Positions 45,220 through 56,646 are shown, counted from the first letter of the stretch. The stretch is 64,000 nt of DNA from Hydractinia symbiolongicarpus (GCF_029227915.1 NC_079879.1:10912001-10976000); one strand, 5' to 3'. Notes: generated by a model from the letters alone, not told the origin. Program-made: numbers and translations.

Positions 45220-48200
45220 ATGATTGTTTTACTGTTTTTTGTTATGAGTGGCACCTATTCTTTTCAAGTTGAAAGGAATCAAGCAGGAGATATCATACTA
45301 GATGCAAAAACAGCAGATATTTGCCTTAGTATAAACAAAACAGAGTGGGAGAATAATGCTTGTCGCTGTAAACAAGGTTTTACAACCTTCCATGCTTCAA
45401 CTAGGAACATCTTTGGATGTATGTCGCGAGAACAAATATCTAGTAAGCTTTTTTTTACGTTTAGTAGTATCACAGACCCTCAGTCCCTCAACGATAATTC
45501 ATCTGCATCCGTAACGCTCTTTGTCCGATTCTTTTATCGCAAAGTATTTCAAGTAAATTGAAATTATTTTGAATTGATGGCCAAGATATTGAAAATTGAG
45601 TCACTAACTCTAAAGGCATTTTATAAAAGCTCGCTATATTTTGATATACATTCGTGATTACTTTACCGAAAGTTCAAAACAAAATATTATGTTTTTAGCC
45701 TGTGAAGGGAGATCACTTACACCAAATCTCAAAGAAGCAGACATTGTAGAAGTGCCGTTAAAAGGACAGTTCCAATTAACGACAACGTGCAATAACACAT
45801 CAAATTTAACAGTATTTGCTGAAGAGTTCAAAAGAGATACTTGGACTGAAATTGCATTACAAGTTGCTTTCTCTGAACCAGACAAGATTATCCTGGTATG
45901 ATGTTCCTTTTTGGCTTTTTTCTTTGTTTGTTTGTCTGAGCTTCGCATGTGTTGCATTATAACATTTTGGTACGAGTATTGTTAAAAAAAAGAGGGAAAT
46001 GGTAAATTGTTTTGTCATATGGAGTGCACTTATCGTGCAACAATAAAAATGGATGCCAATTAAGTAAAAGTCGTTAACAATTAGTATTTTTGCTGATTCA
46101 ATGTTACGTACGTTATTTTTGTCCTGTTAGAATTAAAATTTAATCAGTTTGACTATGATCACTTTCCCTAACATTAAGTACACAAAAAAGGTAAAAAATA
46201 CTTCTTGGGGAATATTTTGAGGCCAATAAAGTAGTAACGGGAAGTTTTTGGCAGTCCTGAGTCATTACCGTAGTTATGATGTCAACGGAGTGATCAGGGA
46301 ACGGAATAATTAAAACAGAACCGAGTACTGACCCGGAAAAAATGAAATATGATTTTGACTTTCTCACACCGCAGCAGGGATATCACAAGAATGGTATAGG
46401 AAAGTTCCAATTAAGCACTTTTAATTGAAAAATAGACTACGGAAATGTTTTAAAACTTTAGAACTTGTTTTCCTAGGATGCAATTAATACACTTAATTTC
46501 TTGTTATATACCCGACGTTACTCTAACATAACATATGTACAGGAAATCTTCGATGAACATTGTGAAATAACTATATTTCCTAATTAAATTTAGAATGACT
46601 CAAGACGTGATTTGAACGGAACATTACTGAGGATTTCATTAATCGATTACTGTCATAACAACATCTGCGTAATTGTGAAACTTCCTGGAACAGGTATATA
46701 TTTCATTATTGTTGTCTGTGTTATGTTTTCACTTTAACGACCTTTTTGTCATCTCTTTTTCGGTAAACCTGTCAGAGAAATCTAGAGGCCGATATCAATA
46801 TCGAGGAGGATTTTATCTGAACTAGATGCAAACCCGTGGAAATCAACAGCAATTCAACCGTTAAAAAAACCCTCGTGAATTTGCTAGACACTATTCACAA
46901 ATAACCTGTTGCTCATAGACAAAAACTCAATTTTTTACTATAGATTTTATTCATAGTTGAAAATCTATCTCATCCACTGATTTTTAGTTAACACATGGTA
47001 ACCTTAAAAGACCAAGAGAATTTTCTTTCAGCTATTGTTAAATAACTTCCTCCAAAGTCTTTGTTATTTTCAAAAAGCTGCTAATTGAATGGCTATAATA
47101 TTTGTGAGTAGGGTGGAAAAGGTTAATTAGCTTGGGTTGCACTACGTCCTCACACCCCCACAAACCTCGTAGGGTCAACGCTCTTCTGAAAGTAGTCGCA
47201 GTCAAAAGCGTACATACCTACAGGACTTACTGGTGCGTGATTCACTAACCGTTTTAAATTTTTTACCTTTTAGTAAATTTCTCAATGTTAAACACCGATG
47301 CTTTCACAGCTACCGTTTCAACAATGACGCCAGAAAAAATTGAAACAATAACAAGAGATCCTATGACATCTTCTACTGCATCCACAAATGCTGTGAACAC
47401 CACTCCTAGTGTTTCTAAAATGGAGGATTCGGAAATGTCAACAGAACTGGTTCTTGGTATTCTAGCTGGTGTACTTGTATTAGTACTATTAGCATCGATA
47501 CTTGTTTGGAAAAGGTACGAATTGTTGTTTTCATGGCTTACTTATAATAGACCTTTCCCGAATTTCTTAATTATGCCAAACTTAATTAAAGAGGTCGATA
47601 CTAAAAACTATGCTCATTCCTAAGTTCCTTATCAAAAGGTAAATCAAATTACCTTTTTTCGTAAATACTTCTTTTTCTTAAGTACTTTAACTGCGAGCTG
47701 AAAGTTACGGTGATTTCGGATTTTCTAAACATATTTTTGAATCTTTCCATCGTATTCTTGTGTTACAATTTCAGGTGATTTAAATGGACAGTAATTGTTT
47801 AGTTAAAAAAAAAATCGGTGTAGCGTAAACTAGCATTTTGTTTCTTTTTTCAGGCGTAAAACCAAGAAAAAAGTAAGTATATATGATATGATAAATGCAA
47901 TTGTTGTTTGTGCTTTTATGTTTTTATATATTTTGGACAAACTTTTTTTTAACACGTTTTTTAACTATTTTAGACAAGAAAAGCCAGCATCAAATATGTT
48001 TTTAATAGATCGCAAAAGGTGAGCAGTTTTGTTTCAAGTTTGTTTGTCGGTCCTAAGCGACGAAATTTTAAGGAGGAAACGGTAATACAGGCTCACAAAA
48101 AAATTGTTTTTGGTATAATACTTCTTAATATATTTCTATTCTTTTAGATGGCCAAAACACCTGATTGTAAAAACTGTTACAAAACTGATATTCCGAAAGA

Positions 48201-48782
48201 AGTAAGATCTATATTTTTTTGTTTTTGAAAAAAAGAGATTTGATGTTTCAACTTCACTACAAAATTCCAACGTTTTTTTTTTAAAAAAAAAAAAACGCTG
48301 GACACTTTTTCTATGGAACTCTATTTTTGCTTTAACAACAATAATCCAATTTCTTCTGCAAGTTTGTTATATTTTTTATTGAAGCTTTTTTCCCTCATTT
48401 ATGTTATTAATTTCCAATCGGTTAATATAGAAATACGTGGTGATGACTAAAATATTTTATATTTCGAAGCTGTGTCTATATTTTATCTGCGGAGATCTTT
48501 TACTTGTTTTTGCACCATATATAAACAAGTTAAGTATTCTAGTTTTCTAACTTTACATACTATTCTAACAGGCTGACACTAGCGCAACGGCGAATAACAA
48601 CTCAAGTTCCGAAGATCATGTTACCATTGATGTAAAAAAGGTAACAAAATTTCTTTATTTTCCATGTCTTTTCAAAATTATATTTTATTAAATAGAACTA
48701 ACAATAAACTTTGGACAAGCATGTTATTAATAAAGCTTCTTTTAATATCTAGGAAAGTGAAACAGCCGTCAAAACCAATTAA
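45220..48782 (+). CDS. Type I single-pass membrane protein, 9 exons, unrecognised
   Basis: Exons: 45220-45442, 45699-45895, 46594-46693, 47274-47514, 47854-47872, 47974-48018, 48148-48201, 48572-48640 and 48753-48782 (TAA), totalling 978 bases and 325 residues, every junction GT-AG and in phase. Residues 1 to about 16 are a signal peptide (MIVLLFFVMSGTYSF). The ectodomain has Cys pairs (NACRCKQGF, STCEGR, TTCNN, DYCHNNIC) and N-glycosylation sites. A Ser/Thr-rich, probably O-glycosylated stalk spans about 180-225. The membrane segment is about 231-252. The tail of about 73 residues is basic near the membrane and later acidic, encoded by five tiny exons (19, 45, 54, 69 and 30 bases). AATAAA is at 49009-49014. 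I do not recognise a named domain. The layout resembles cell-surface receptors, including the allorecognition type of hydrozoans, but no Ig fold is visible. Confidence 0.8.
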
Positions 48783-49008
48783 ACTTTTATAACTGTGTTC
48801 CCACAAGGAGAACGAAGATGAAGCGTCTATATATGACAACAATGGTGTAATTACTCAAACGAAAGAACTAATGTTTCCAAAAAATGTAAAAATTTTTGTC
48901 GCAAGACAACTACGATGCGTAGATATTTGTATGTATTTTCTTTGTAAAAATGTCGAAACAAAAATCTGTATTTTTAATACTGTGGTTAACATTACTAATT
49001 GACTCGGA

Positions 49009-49014
49009 AATAAA
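49009..49014 (+). terminator. Polyadenylation signal AATAAA
   Basis: 227 bases after the stop codon of the type I membrane protein gene. Confidence 0.5.
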
Positions 49015-49920
49015 AAGACCACATGTTGACTCAGCTTGATTTCTGGTTGTTTTAATACAATACTAAAGATAGTAGCGTTTTCGTCATTCTGGTTGGTTGT
49101 TAATGTGCAAACGCTTTAAATTTACCATTTTGTCAAAAAATACAGGCGCAGTGGCGGGATAAAAACCTTATACATGTCCAGATAAAAAGTGCTTTAAGTA
49201 AACAAATGTTTGCATGGAAACGGCCGATACTCTCAGGCAGGAGTGGATTACGAATTTTTGTCCCATAATGGATTTGATAATCATCCTCCATATGTTCGTT
49301 TATGGTTATAAAAATTTAAAACTTCCGACCAGTGGTCCTTTTTTTTCTATATTTTGCACAGTTTAGGCAGGGTACTTTCCGCTATTTTTAACGTTAAACA
49401 CATAAAGAAAATTTTGGACATACGTATTTTCAACATTTTATTGCATTTTCGTGGTATTAACTCAAAATTTATCACAAAGACCCGCATGAAAAGAATAAAA
49501 GCTGGTTCAACTAAGTTTTGTTTACTTTGTGTACGGTTTGGTGTTGAAAAAAATTAACATTTTGCGGAATTATATTGACAAAAATTATCTGATATTTCGC
49601 AGAATTTATTTCCCAATTTTCCGTAAATAAGACGTACAGCATTTATGTAAGGGAGATTTATTCCTTTTTTTTAATACTTATCCATTTTCAGCATTTCCAA
49701 GGACAACAGACCCGACCTAGAGTATAATCATTTAAGTTCACGACATAAAATAAACAAAGATTCCAAAAAAGTTACTTAGAATACTGGAATTTTCGAATGA
49801 AATAGACTGTAGGGAGGAAATACAACAGGAAATATTGACTACAACAATGGTTAAAAGTTAAACATCGAGTTATTTTTAAAAAAACAACTTTGTAATTACA
49901 TGATCTTGCATATGTGCATT
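49015..49920. other. Convergent spacer
   Basis: Lies between the 3' end of the plus-strand membrane gene and the 3' end of the minus-strand phospholipase-like gene. An AT-rich TTTTCCGTAAATAAG-like motif is present, and nothing codes. Confidence 0.4.
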
Positions 49921-51005
49921 CTAAAAGGGTACATGGGGGCTTCCTCGTGGAATGACGCAGTTGTTTTTGCACCAAGAAAGAGATCTTCGTAGGTAAAAAT
50001 TCTTTCCAGCAAGTTTTACGATTCCATAGTATGTTTTCGCAAAGAGCAAACATTTACTACGAGTGATTTTCTGATACCATTTTTTGTACTCGCATTTGCA
50101 AATCTTTCGCATATCCTGTTCAAATCTCTTGTCGCACTGTCTCTGTGACCAACTCCTCAACTGTCCCTAAAGTAATATTAAGACACGCTGATGGAGAGCA
50201 GTTCCAAATAAGGCACATTAACAATTTGATAGCTTTTTACCCGCCAAAAAAGCTGTTGTTTTTTCCCGCCAAAAATTTTTTTTTCCCACTAAAAAACTCA
50301 ACTTACACAGTTGTAGCAGACATCATGTTTGTTACATGCTTGTTTAAAGACACTTGTAAACGGTCCGGGAATCTTGCTAAACTGTTTTGACCCACATCCA
50401 TTATGTCGCACAGTGCATTTAGAATCTAAAAAATGTAAAATCGAAATTTCAATCTAGAAAAAACACAATTTTACCTGTGCTTGGGCAGTAAACTGATGAT
50501 GGAGAAAGAAACTTCTTTCTTGCCGGTCATTTTTACTATCATTTTAGAGAAAAAAGGATATTAAATAGTTTCATTATATGTCTGAATTGAATCAGCCTAT
50601 TCCCCATTCCTTATAACTTACATGTTTTTCTTGTACATTTTCGACTTCTTCTTCTTTTTCTCAATATTGACGAGTTAAATTGCTCCTCGTCATTTACGTC
50701 ATCGTACTCATCAGTTTCATCACTGGCTTCGTCATTAAACTCATCTTCGTCATTATCTGATGCATTCACAACATCATCTTCTCTACGATATGCATGAACA
50801 GCTCCAGTGAAGATGAGAAGAAGTATAAAGACTTTTAAATGCTAAAAGAGAAAAACATATCAGGAATTAAATTTTTTTAAATTTGACTTTTGTGCTTCCG
50901 TCAACTCGATAAAAAAGGTTCAGAAAAAATGTTTAAGACATGCTATTACACAACCACGTCGGTCATATTAGAGACTAATCTAAATAAACAAGGTATACTT
51001 ACCAT
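49921..51005 (-). CDS. Secreted conodipine-like phospholipase A2 precursor
   Basis: Minus-strand exons: 51003-51005 (ATG only), 50622-50841, about 50475-50518, 50307-50425 and 49921-50166 (TAG). The signal peptide is MHLKVFILLLIFTGAVHA. An Asp/Glu-rich pro-segment follows and ends at a furin-like RKRRRSRK. The mature part contains NGCGS, then ACNKHDVCYNC, the His-Asp pair of secreted phospholipase A2, and further Cys residues in the last exon (RQCDKRF, ICKCEY, SKC, SWCKNNC). This Cys and HD layout resembles the PLA2 branch that includes cone-snail conodipines and bacterial/fungal enzymes (Pfam PF09056 type). Whether it is digestive, immune or venom-related cannot be told. The exon 2-3 junction is unclear: the best donor (50621) does not match the frame of exon 3, so an unusual site or a frameshift is possible there. 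Confidence 0.75.
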
Positions 51006-52481
51006 GTTGTTGTGAATCCAATGCCTCACTTATGAAGGTTAATCATGATTAAAAAATTAACAGAAACTCCCCTTTTTATATTTGTCGTTATTTATCAATT
51101 ACAATTGAATTATCATAAAGAAAGTTGAATTCTCCTTCTTATTAATGATTGTAGTTTCATCACGGTTTTATGTAATTACTTGAATAACTCCAAATTATTT
51201 TACTCACAGATAAAGTTTTATCCTTATGACGTCATTTATTTACTTTTAGTTTCCTTCTGCGTTTTCTTTCTTTCTTTTTTACTTTTTTTTTTTTTCTTAA
51301 AACTGCTTTTTGTCAACCCTAGTCGTGAAAAAAAAATTTCCAATTTCTGGTAAGAAAGTACTAACTGCTCAGCAAAAAAACTCTATATCCAGAATGGGAT
51401 TATATTTTTAGAAACTTTGATACTGTTCTTCAAATTGATATCTTTCTCTTCACTTGTTTTTAAATTAGCTACATTCTCTGCGATAATGCCAAAGGTTCCT
51501 TGTGGTTATTAGAAGCGCAAAGAATCTCTGAGCCGCATCTAATAAGAAAAGGTCGTTATATAAATCGTATACAATAAATTTCAATGTTGTTCAATTTGCT
51601 TCGAAAATATTTATTTTACTTTGTTGCAACCACTTCTTTTACCACTATTTTAACAACATGTCTTTGATATATCTTATGTGGTTTTTCTTTATGGTTGTAA
51701 AATACAAAATAATCACGGCATAAAGTAATTTTGTTATAAAATTCTGGTGAATTAAAAGTGTGTGTGCTCCCCGCGTCCAAAAACACATTTTAATCCTGCC
51801 ACTTATAATATGAGAAACTAATTAAAAGCATGCGAAAAAGTTACGCGTTTGCTTGTTTTACACATTCTGGAGGACATCGCGACATTTTGCGCCGTTAGTT
51901 TGAAGCAGGCAGGCGAGTAGAATATAGTTTATGACGAAATATTGCAAAAGTACTGCTTTCAAGTTTATCTAAAAAAGATCTGGTGTCAAGAATGCACCGT
52001 TCTATGTTAATTATGTTTTCGGGAAAGATCGGAAATTAAATTTGGGACTTTTCTTTATAGAGAATACGGTATGCATACATTTGAAATATTTTTTTTCAGT
52101 ACCAACTATAGCTATAATTCTTCCGGCCAATATTGGCTATTGTCTTGTCTTTTACATAAACAGCCCCTGATCCAAACCAGAAACGATGTTCGCAAAATGT
52201 GTGATAACTTTAGCTGTCATAATCACATCCTTTATCTCTGTTTTAAATACAAAAAAACAGAATCTTTGCATAACCTTGCACAATTCCAGACGCTTAAGTT
52301 TTGTTATCAATATTTTACTAATTATCTACCTCCTTGAACAAACATAATTTTCATAAAATTAAATAAGAAAACAAACCATTTTCTTTCCTCTTTACCAAAT
52401 AATAGCCACGACGAAACTTGTTTTTTCCTACTGATTGACGAAGCCTACTTTATCTTAGTTGAGCAAAAAGCACTTTGAAAT
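51006..52481. other. Upstream spacer of the phospholipase-like gene
   Basis: The proximal 120 bases resemble 52491-52600, see that entry. The rest is AT-rich; no further phospholipase-like exon was found in it. Confidence 0.4.
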
Positions 52482-52605
52482 ACTTACCATGTTGTTACAG
52501 ATCCAATGCGTCACTTGATGAAAGTTAACAGAAACTCGTTTTTCTGCATAGTTGTCATCTTGTCAGTTATAATTGAATCATTATAAAGAGTTAAATTGAA
52601 TGCAA
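52482..52605 (-). promoter_or_regulatory. Duplicate of the phospholipase gene promoter and ATG exon
   Basis: ACTTACCATGTTGTT (minus strand: ATG at 52488-52490 followed by GTAAGTA) matches 50999-51013. Further similarity follows, including ATCCAATGCxTCACTT, GTTAACAGAAACTC-like and an ATTGAATxATxATAAAG core that may hold the TATA box. It is either an alternative first exon, able to splice in phase to 50841, or the relic of a paralogue. Confidence 0.65.
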
Positions 52606-53198
52606 TTGCACCCACTTAATTAAATTCGCTTAATAGGCCGAAACATTTTTTCTTTTTTCTTTTCTTGCAAGTAACTACTTTTTAATTAAAAAAATATGAT
52701 TAAATATTTTTATTAAAGATAAGGTGTGATGATATAAGATGAAGGTCAAACAACATGCTGATGTCAGCAGCAGGGTTCATTCAATTGAACAATGGCTATA
52801 GTCATAGATGAGATAAACTAACAAAGATACACCATGGAGAAAATATAGTTGATAAGTAGATTTATTCAGTCAGACGTAGCCAATTAGTTATATATAGGTG
52901 CTTGCATGTTTTAAATTACCTATTGATACAAAAAACTCATACAGCACATCATATCTACATGACACACCCTTATAAAGAAAAATTACGAGCTTCGTCTTTG
53001 TTTTTGTCTTTTCTTACAGAGCTGCTGGTCCTATATTGTTTGGAAGTTTGTACCCATGGCTGCTAAGCAATATTTGTAGAAACAATACACATCCGAAGTG
53101 GTTGACTATCCTTTCAATAAATATTTTTTTTGCCGAGTGTACTGTCTATCCTCTGTAGTATCTTAGCAACGCAGTTGCCGCTATAAGTAGATTTCAAA

Positions 53199-53495
53199 AT
53201 GCACGGCAGTAAAAACTTAGTAAGTCTTTCTTTCTTGTATTTTATGTTTCTCATAGCATTGACTTTACTTAAAACTTGGATGACAAGTGACTTTTTATCA
53301 ATATCTAAGCTGGATTTTCAAGAACGTCGGTTTGCCTGTTGTACCAAAATAATTGAGTACTTACGTATGATGATTGATCCAGATTATATTTTTCAAATCT
53401 TCTACATAAGCATGAGGGTGCCCTTTTACAAGGCATTTACAGCTTTAGCATCTGGATCAGGTCTTAAGGAAAAAAGTCCACACATTTTGCATTGA
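53199..53495 (+). CDS. Possible small membrane or secreted protein
   Basis: A 98-residue frame starting MHGSKNLVSLSFLYFMFLIALTL, a signal-anchor-like start, then FACCTKIIEYLRMMIDPDYI. It resembles nothing I recognise. CTATAAG lies about 20 bases before the ATG. It could be a short gene, one exon of a gene, or chance. Confidence 0.25.
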   Translation: MHGSKNLVSLSFLYFMFLIALTLLKTWMTSDFLSISKLDFQERRFACCTKIIEYLRMMIDPDYIFQIFYISMRVPFYKAFTALASGSGLKEKSPHILH

Positions 53496-53525
53496 ATCTG
53501 GATGCAAAAGGTCATTATCAAATTT

Positions 53526-54990
53526 TCAAAAAATGTCGGAAATTATGTTAAATTGTTTTACATTCAAGGACCATTCAATGTTATCCTGAAATTGTCTTGA
53601 TTTATAATCAGCTACAGTATTTAATACACTAGATATATGACAAGCCGATAAACCAACATCACGTGTTCTAGCAAATTCCCATATTTCAACACCTAATTTA
53701 TTACAATCAATAGAGTGAAGGCCCCCCATCTTTGTCATGTAGGCCACAGCTTTGGTGTTACCCAATCTTAACTGAACATGTCTATAATGCCTTATTTTCA
53801 AGAAGGCTTTGAGTGTAAAAAATGCAGCCAACAACTCTAAAGTATTGATATGCTCAGGTAATTCTCCTTCAGACCAACGCCCACCTATTTAAGAGTTTCC
53901 ATCAGTGCCACCCAAGCCTTGAAGACTACTATCAGAGGATAAAATTAGATCAATTTTAGGCAATTGTGTAGGTCTGTTAAACTGAGCCATTGTGAGCCAC
54001 CACTGTAAATCCTTAGTAGAAAACTCTGACAGAAAAAATTTTGAATCAAAATTTCCATGGCCTAGTTTGAGTCCTAGATTCTTATCTGTTCCCAGATTTA
54101 CTAATAAATTCAATTTTAACCCCATGTTCAATTATGTCTAGGATATACTGGTTTGAAGTGATAGTCATCCAAACTTCCAAAAATTTGTGAGTATTACAAG
54201 CTTGATAACGCCTAACTGCTAACTCATGGTCACCAAAACAAGGTCTTTACCACCATTGTTTTCTACCTTTGTACCCTTGTACTTCAGGCTTTGAGTGGAA
54301 CTTCTCGGGGAGTAGTTTCGATCTTTTGAAAAGGTCTTCTCGTTTTTTGACTGGTTATACTTTGCAGAGGAGGAATAACTGGAGGATGGCTGTTTGTACT
54401 ATTTGAAGTTTCTTTTTGAATATGGTGTAGATGGTCGTGAGAGCACTTTAGTAGTTTTTTCCTCATCTTGCAATGATTATATTCTTTTCTCCAAATCATT
54501 CTCAAACAGCAACAAGTCTTCTTCAGATACATCATCCGCTAATCTTTTTAGGTAAGGCATTGCACCAATCAATCCTATTCTTCGATACTGATTTAGCTGC
54601 TGGTTGGCGTTACCGATTAGACAAAGGGCATCTTTAGCCAAATTTAATAAAATGTATGGTTCTACTACAATAAGGTTTCCTTGTTTGGGTGCCTTAATAA
54701 TTTGGTCTGCCAATTGTCAGATATGCACTTAGTTTTTCGAAACAGTGGTTTGCAGTTTCTGCAATACCGGATCATTTAATCTTTTGCTGTCTGCCTTGGG
54801 CCATATAGGTTTATTGCAGCTCTTTACAGACATAAAACAGCAATTCGGGGAATTTGGACGTTTTCTAGTCTGCCTTTCAATTTTTTATTGGTAAGCTTCT
54901 TCGACCACATGAGTTTAGCCATAAATGCCAAAGGAGTCTTTAGCGTTATATTCTTTGATGAGGTCAGACCAGACATCTTGGTCTGGGTCC
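53526..54990 (-). pseudogene. DIRS-like retroelement, reverse transcriptase core deleted
   Basis: Reading leftwards on the minus strand: a gag-like segment from about 54830 (WPKADSKRLNDPVLQKLQ, DALCLIGNANQQLNQYRR), an interrupted stretch to 54284, then the start of the reverse transcriptase domain near 54230-54100 (WMTITSNQYILDIIEHGVKI). The palm with its catalytic Asp pair is missing: the sequence passes directly to the RNase H region (LQWWLTMAQFNRP, SSDSSLQGLGG, then AVAYMTKMGGLHS and ADYKSRQF). Domain order and motifs fit DIRS-type elements of animals. Stops and frameshifts occur throughout. Confidence 0.65.
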
Positions 54991-55396
54991 TCTAACTGGT
55001 TTTAGATATAGGGAAATGTTACTTCTGGCGCAGCGCACATCTGGTGCACGCGCACGCCCACAGGTCAAACACAACAAGTCCCTATTAATCAGGTGCCATG
55101 CCATACCCAGCAGTGTTATTCCCTATTATTCAGTGACGTCACAAGAAATCCAACACACTGCGGCACCATCCTATATTGATCCTTAAAAATATTTCTAGCA
55201 CATATCCCTAATATGCAGCACCATCCAATACCATGTCATATTGATCCCCAAATTTTTCTAGCGCAATTTCTCATAATATTCTACGCGCACGTCGGGGTAA
55301 TTTCCTTAAAAATACTAATATTCATCAAAAATCCAACCCATGCGCAATAAAGAATAGAATTGTGTAATCCTCTGAATTTATTGAAAAGTCTTTAAG
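54991..55396. other. Left flank of the virus-like element
   Basis: Composition changes here, with several CG- and GC-rich phrases (GCGCAGCGCACATCTGGTGCACGCGCAC) and recurrent TCCCTAATA/TCCCTATTA motifs with ATTGATCC. It is probably the terminal region of the Polinton-like element, but I could not locate an inverted-repeat end. Confidence 0.3.
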
Positions 55397-55687
55397 ATGA
55401 GTTGTTTCAAGACGCAAGACATGTGCAACAGGGCTTTTGAAAAGGAGCCCTGGCTGCTAAGGCATGTACCGGACCGACTCTGGACGCAAGACATGTGTAA
55501 CAAAGTTGTTGTATAATATCACTGGCAACTCATACATGTCTCCGACCAGTTCAAGACGCAGGTAATGTGTATAAAGCTGTTGAAAAGAATCCACACATGC
55601 TCGAATATATATCGAATCGTTTCAAAACGCAGGACATGTGCAATAAGGCTGTTGAAAAAAATCCCGAGGTGCTCGGATATGCGTAAC
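55397..55687 (+). pseudogene. TQxMC repeat protein, copy 1
   Basis: Starts ATGAGTTGTTTC and encodes a 24-residue repeat with TQDMCNxAxEKxPxxLxxVPD. The frame breaks near 55515 with a stop, and further repeats continue in other frames to TAA at 55685-55687. A perfect hairpin follows at 55694. It resembles the DUF4116-like repeats known in protists and large DNA viruses, which is inference. Confidence 0.65.
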
Positions 55688-55693
55688 AGGAGA

Positions 55694-55725
55694 CGTTATT
55701 TTACAACACTTGTTGTAAAATAACG
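55694..55725. terminator. Perfect 15-bp hairpin after TQxMC copy 1
   Basis: CGTTATTTTACAACA, two bases (CT), then TGTTGTAAAATAACG. It starts 7 bases after a stop codon. Confidence 0.8.
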
Positions 55726-55737
55726 CTACTAATAAAG

Positions 55738-56028
55738 TTGAGTTGTTTCAGGACACAAGACATGTGTAACAAGGCTATTGAAAAGGAGCCCCGCGTGCTC
55801 ATACATGTGCCAGACCAGTTCAAGACGCAAGACATGTGTAACAAGGCTGTTGAAAAAGATCACTGGGTGCTGAAGTATGTACCGGATCGGTTCATGACAC
55901 AGTACATGTGGAATGGGGTTGTTGTAGGGGATCTCTTAATGTTGGAGCATGTACCAGATCAGTTCAAGACACAGGACATGTGTAATGGGGCCGTTGAAAA
56001 GAGGCCCTGGGCGCTCAAATATGTGTAA
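55738..56028 (+). pseudogene. TQxMC repeat protein, copy 2, start codon lost
   Basis: About 96 codons with four 24-residue repeats (FRTQDMCNKAIEKEPRVL, then FKTQDMCNKAVEKDHWVL and two more), ending in TAA. The position of the ATG in copy 1 is TTG here, though the following codons match (SCF, TQDM). The repeats themselves are intact. Copies 1 and 2 are tandem duplicates separated by the hairpin. Confidence 0.65.
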
Positions 56029-56069
56029 TATAATAAGTGTGCATTAACTGTCAGTATAGCTTGAAAAGT

Positions 56070-56291
56070 ATGTTATTCATGATCTTCCTTACCGCCATTG
56101 GTCTCTCCCTACCACTTGTAACCCTAGCATGTGTGCAAGAATCAGAAAGGGAGAAGTATAATAAGCAGAGGATTCAAGACCTGGAAGACGATCGCCCCTG
56201 TAGCTGTGATAGAGTAAATGGCATTGTAACGACTGTGAAAGGGTACTCGATGCATATGATAGATGTAGCTGCAGACGTATGTTCATGGTAA
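56070..56291 (+). CDS. Small membrane or secreted protein of the virus-like element
   Basis: 74 residues from the ATG at 56070: a hydrophobic start (MLFMIFLTAIGLSLPLVTLA), then CVQESE and a Cys pair PCSCDRVNG, ending VCSW. The reading may continue after a frameshift (CYAGIATMN). Function unknown. Confidence 0.5.
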   Translation: MLFMIFLTAIGLSLPLVTLACVQESEREKYNKQRIQDLEDDRPCSCDRVNGIVTTVKGYSMHMIDVAADVCSW

Positions 56292-56408
56292 ATGGAAAAA
56301 TGTTATGCTGGTATTGCCACCATGAATATATCATATATAATGGAGGTATCTGTGCGTGCACAATGACATGTAATTCTCTGCAGTCTTTCAAAATACACAA
56401 TAAACAAG

Positions 56409-56627
56409 ATGCTGAAATTTGAAAATGAGCTTGTTAAACCTAAATTACTCTACAATTTTGCCACTACCTTCACGGATATTGATGATATCAATGTAGACTA
56501 TATAACAGTATCAGATCCCATGCCTGCCAATGGGGGGAAGGACAAACGATACGTGGTGGGGTACCATACATGGGACTTTGTGGTAGCCCGCCTAAAATCT
56601 GGTCCCACATGGGGTTACCAAGTATAA
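56409..56627 (+). CDS. Small hypothetical protein of the virus-like element
   Basis: An intact 72-residue frame, MLKFENELVKPKLLYNF start, acidic middle (TDIDDINVDY) and GYHTWDFVVARL near the end. It is followed after 19 bases by another intact gene. I do not recognise it. Confidence 0.55.
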   Translation: MLKFENELVKPKLLYNFATTFTDIDDINVDYITVSDPMPANGGKDKRYVVGYHTWDFVVARLKSGPTWGYQV

Positions 56628-56646
56628 AGCAAATGCAGCATTGACA

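Noticed and set aside
45220-48782. Type I membrane gene as an Alr-type allorecognition gene
   Set aside because: Exon layout is similar, but no V-set or other Ig-like pattern is visible, so I left it unnamed.
52071-52337. Plus-strand 88-codon frame taken as a gene or as exons of a second phospholipase
   Set aside because: No signal peptide, PLA2 motif or splice context on either strand.
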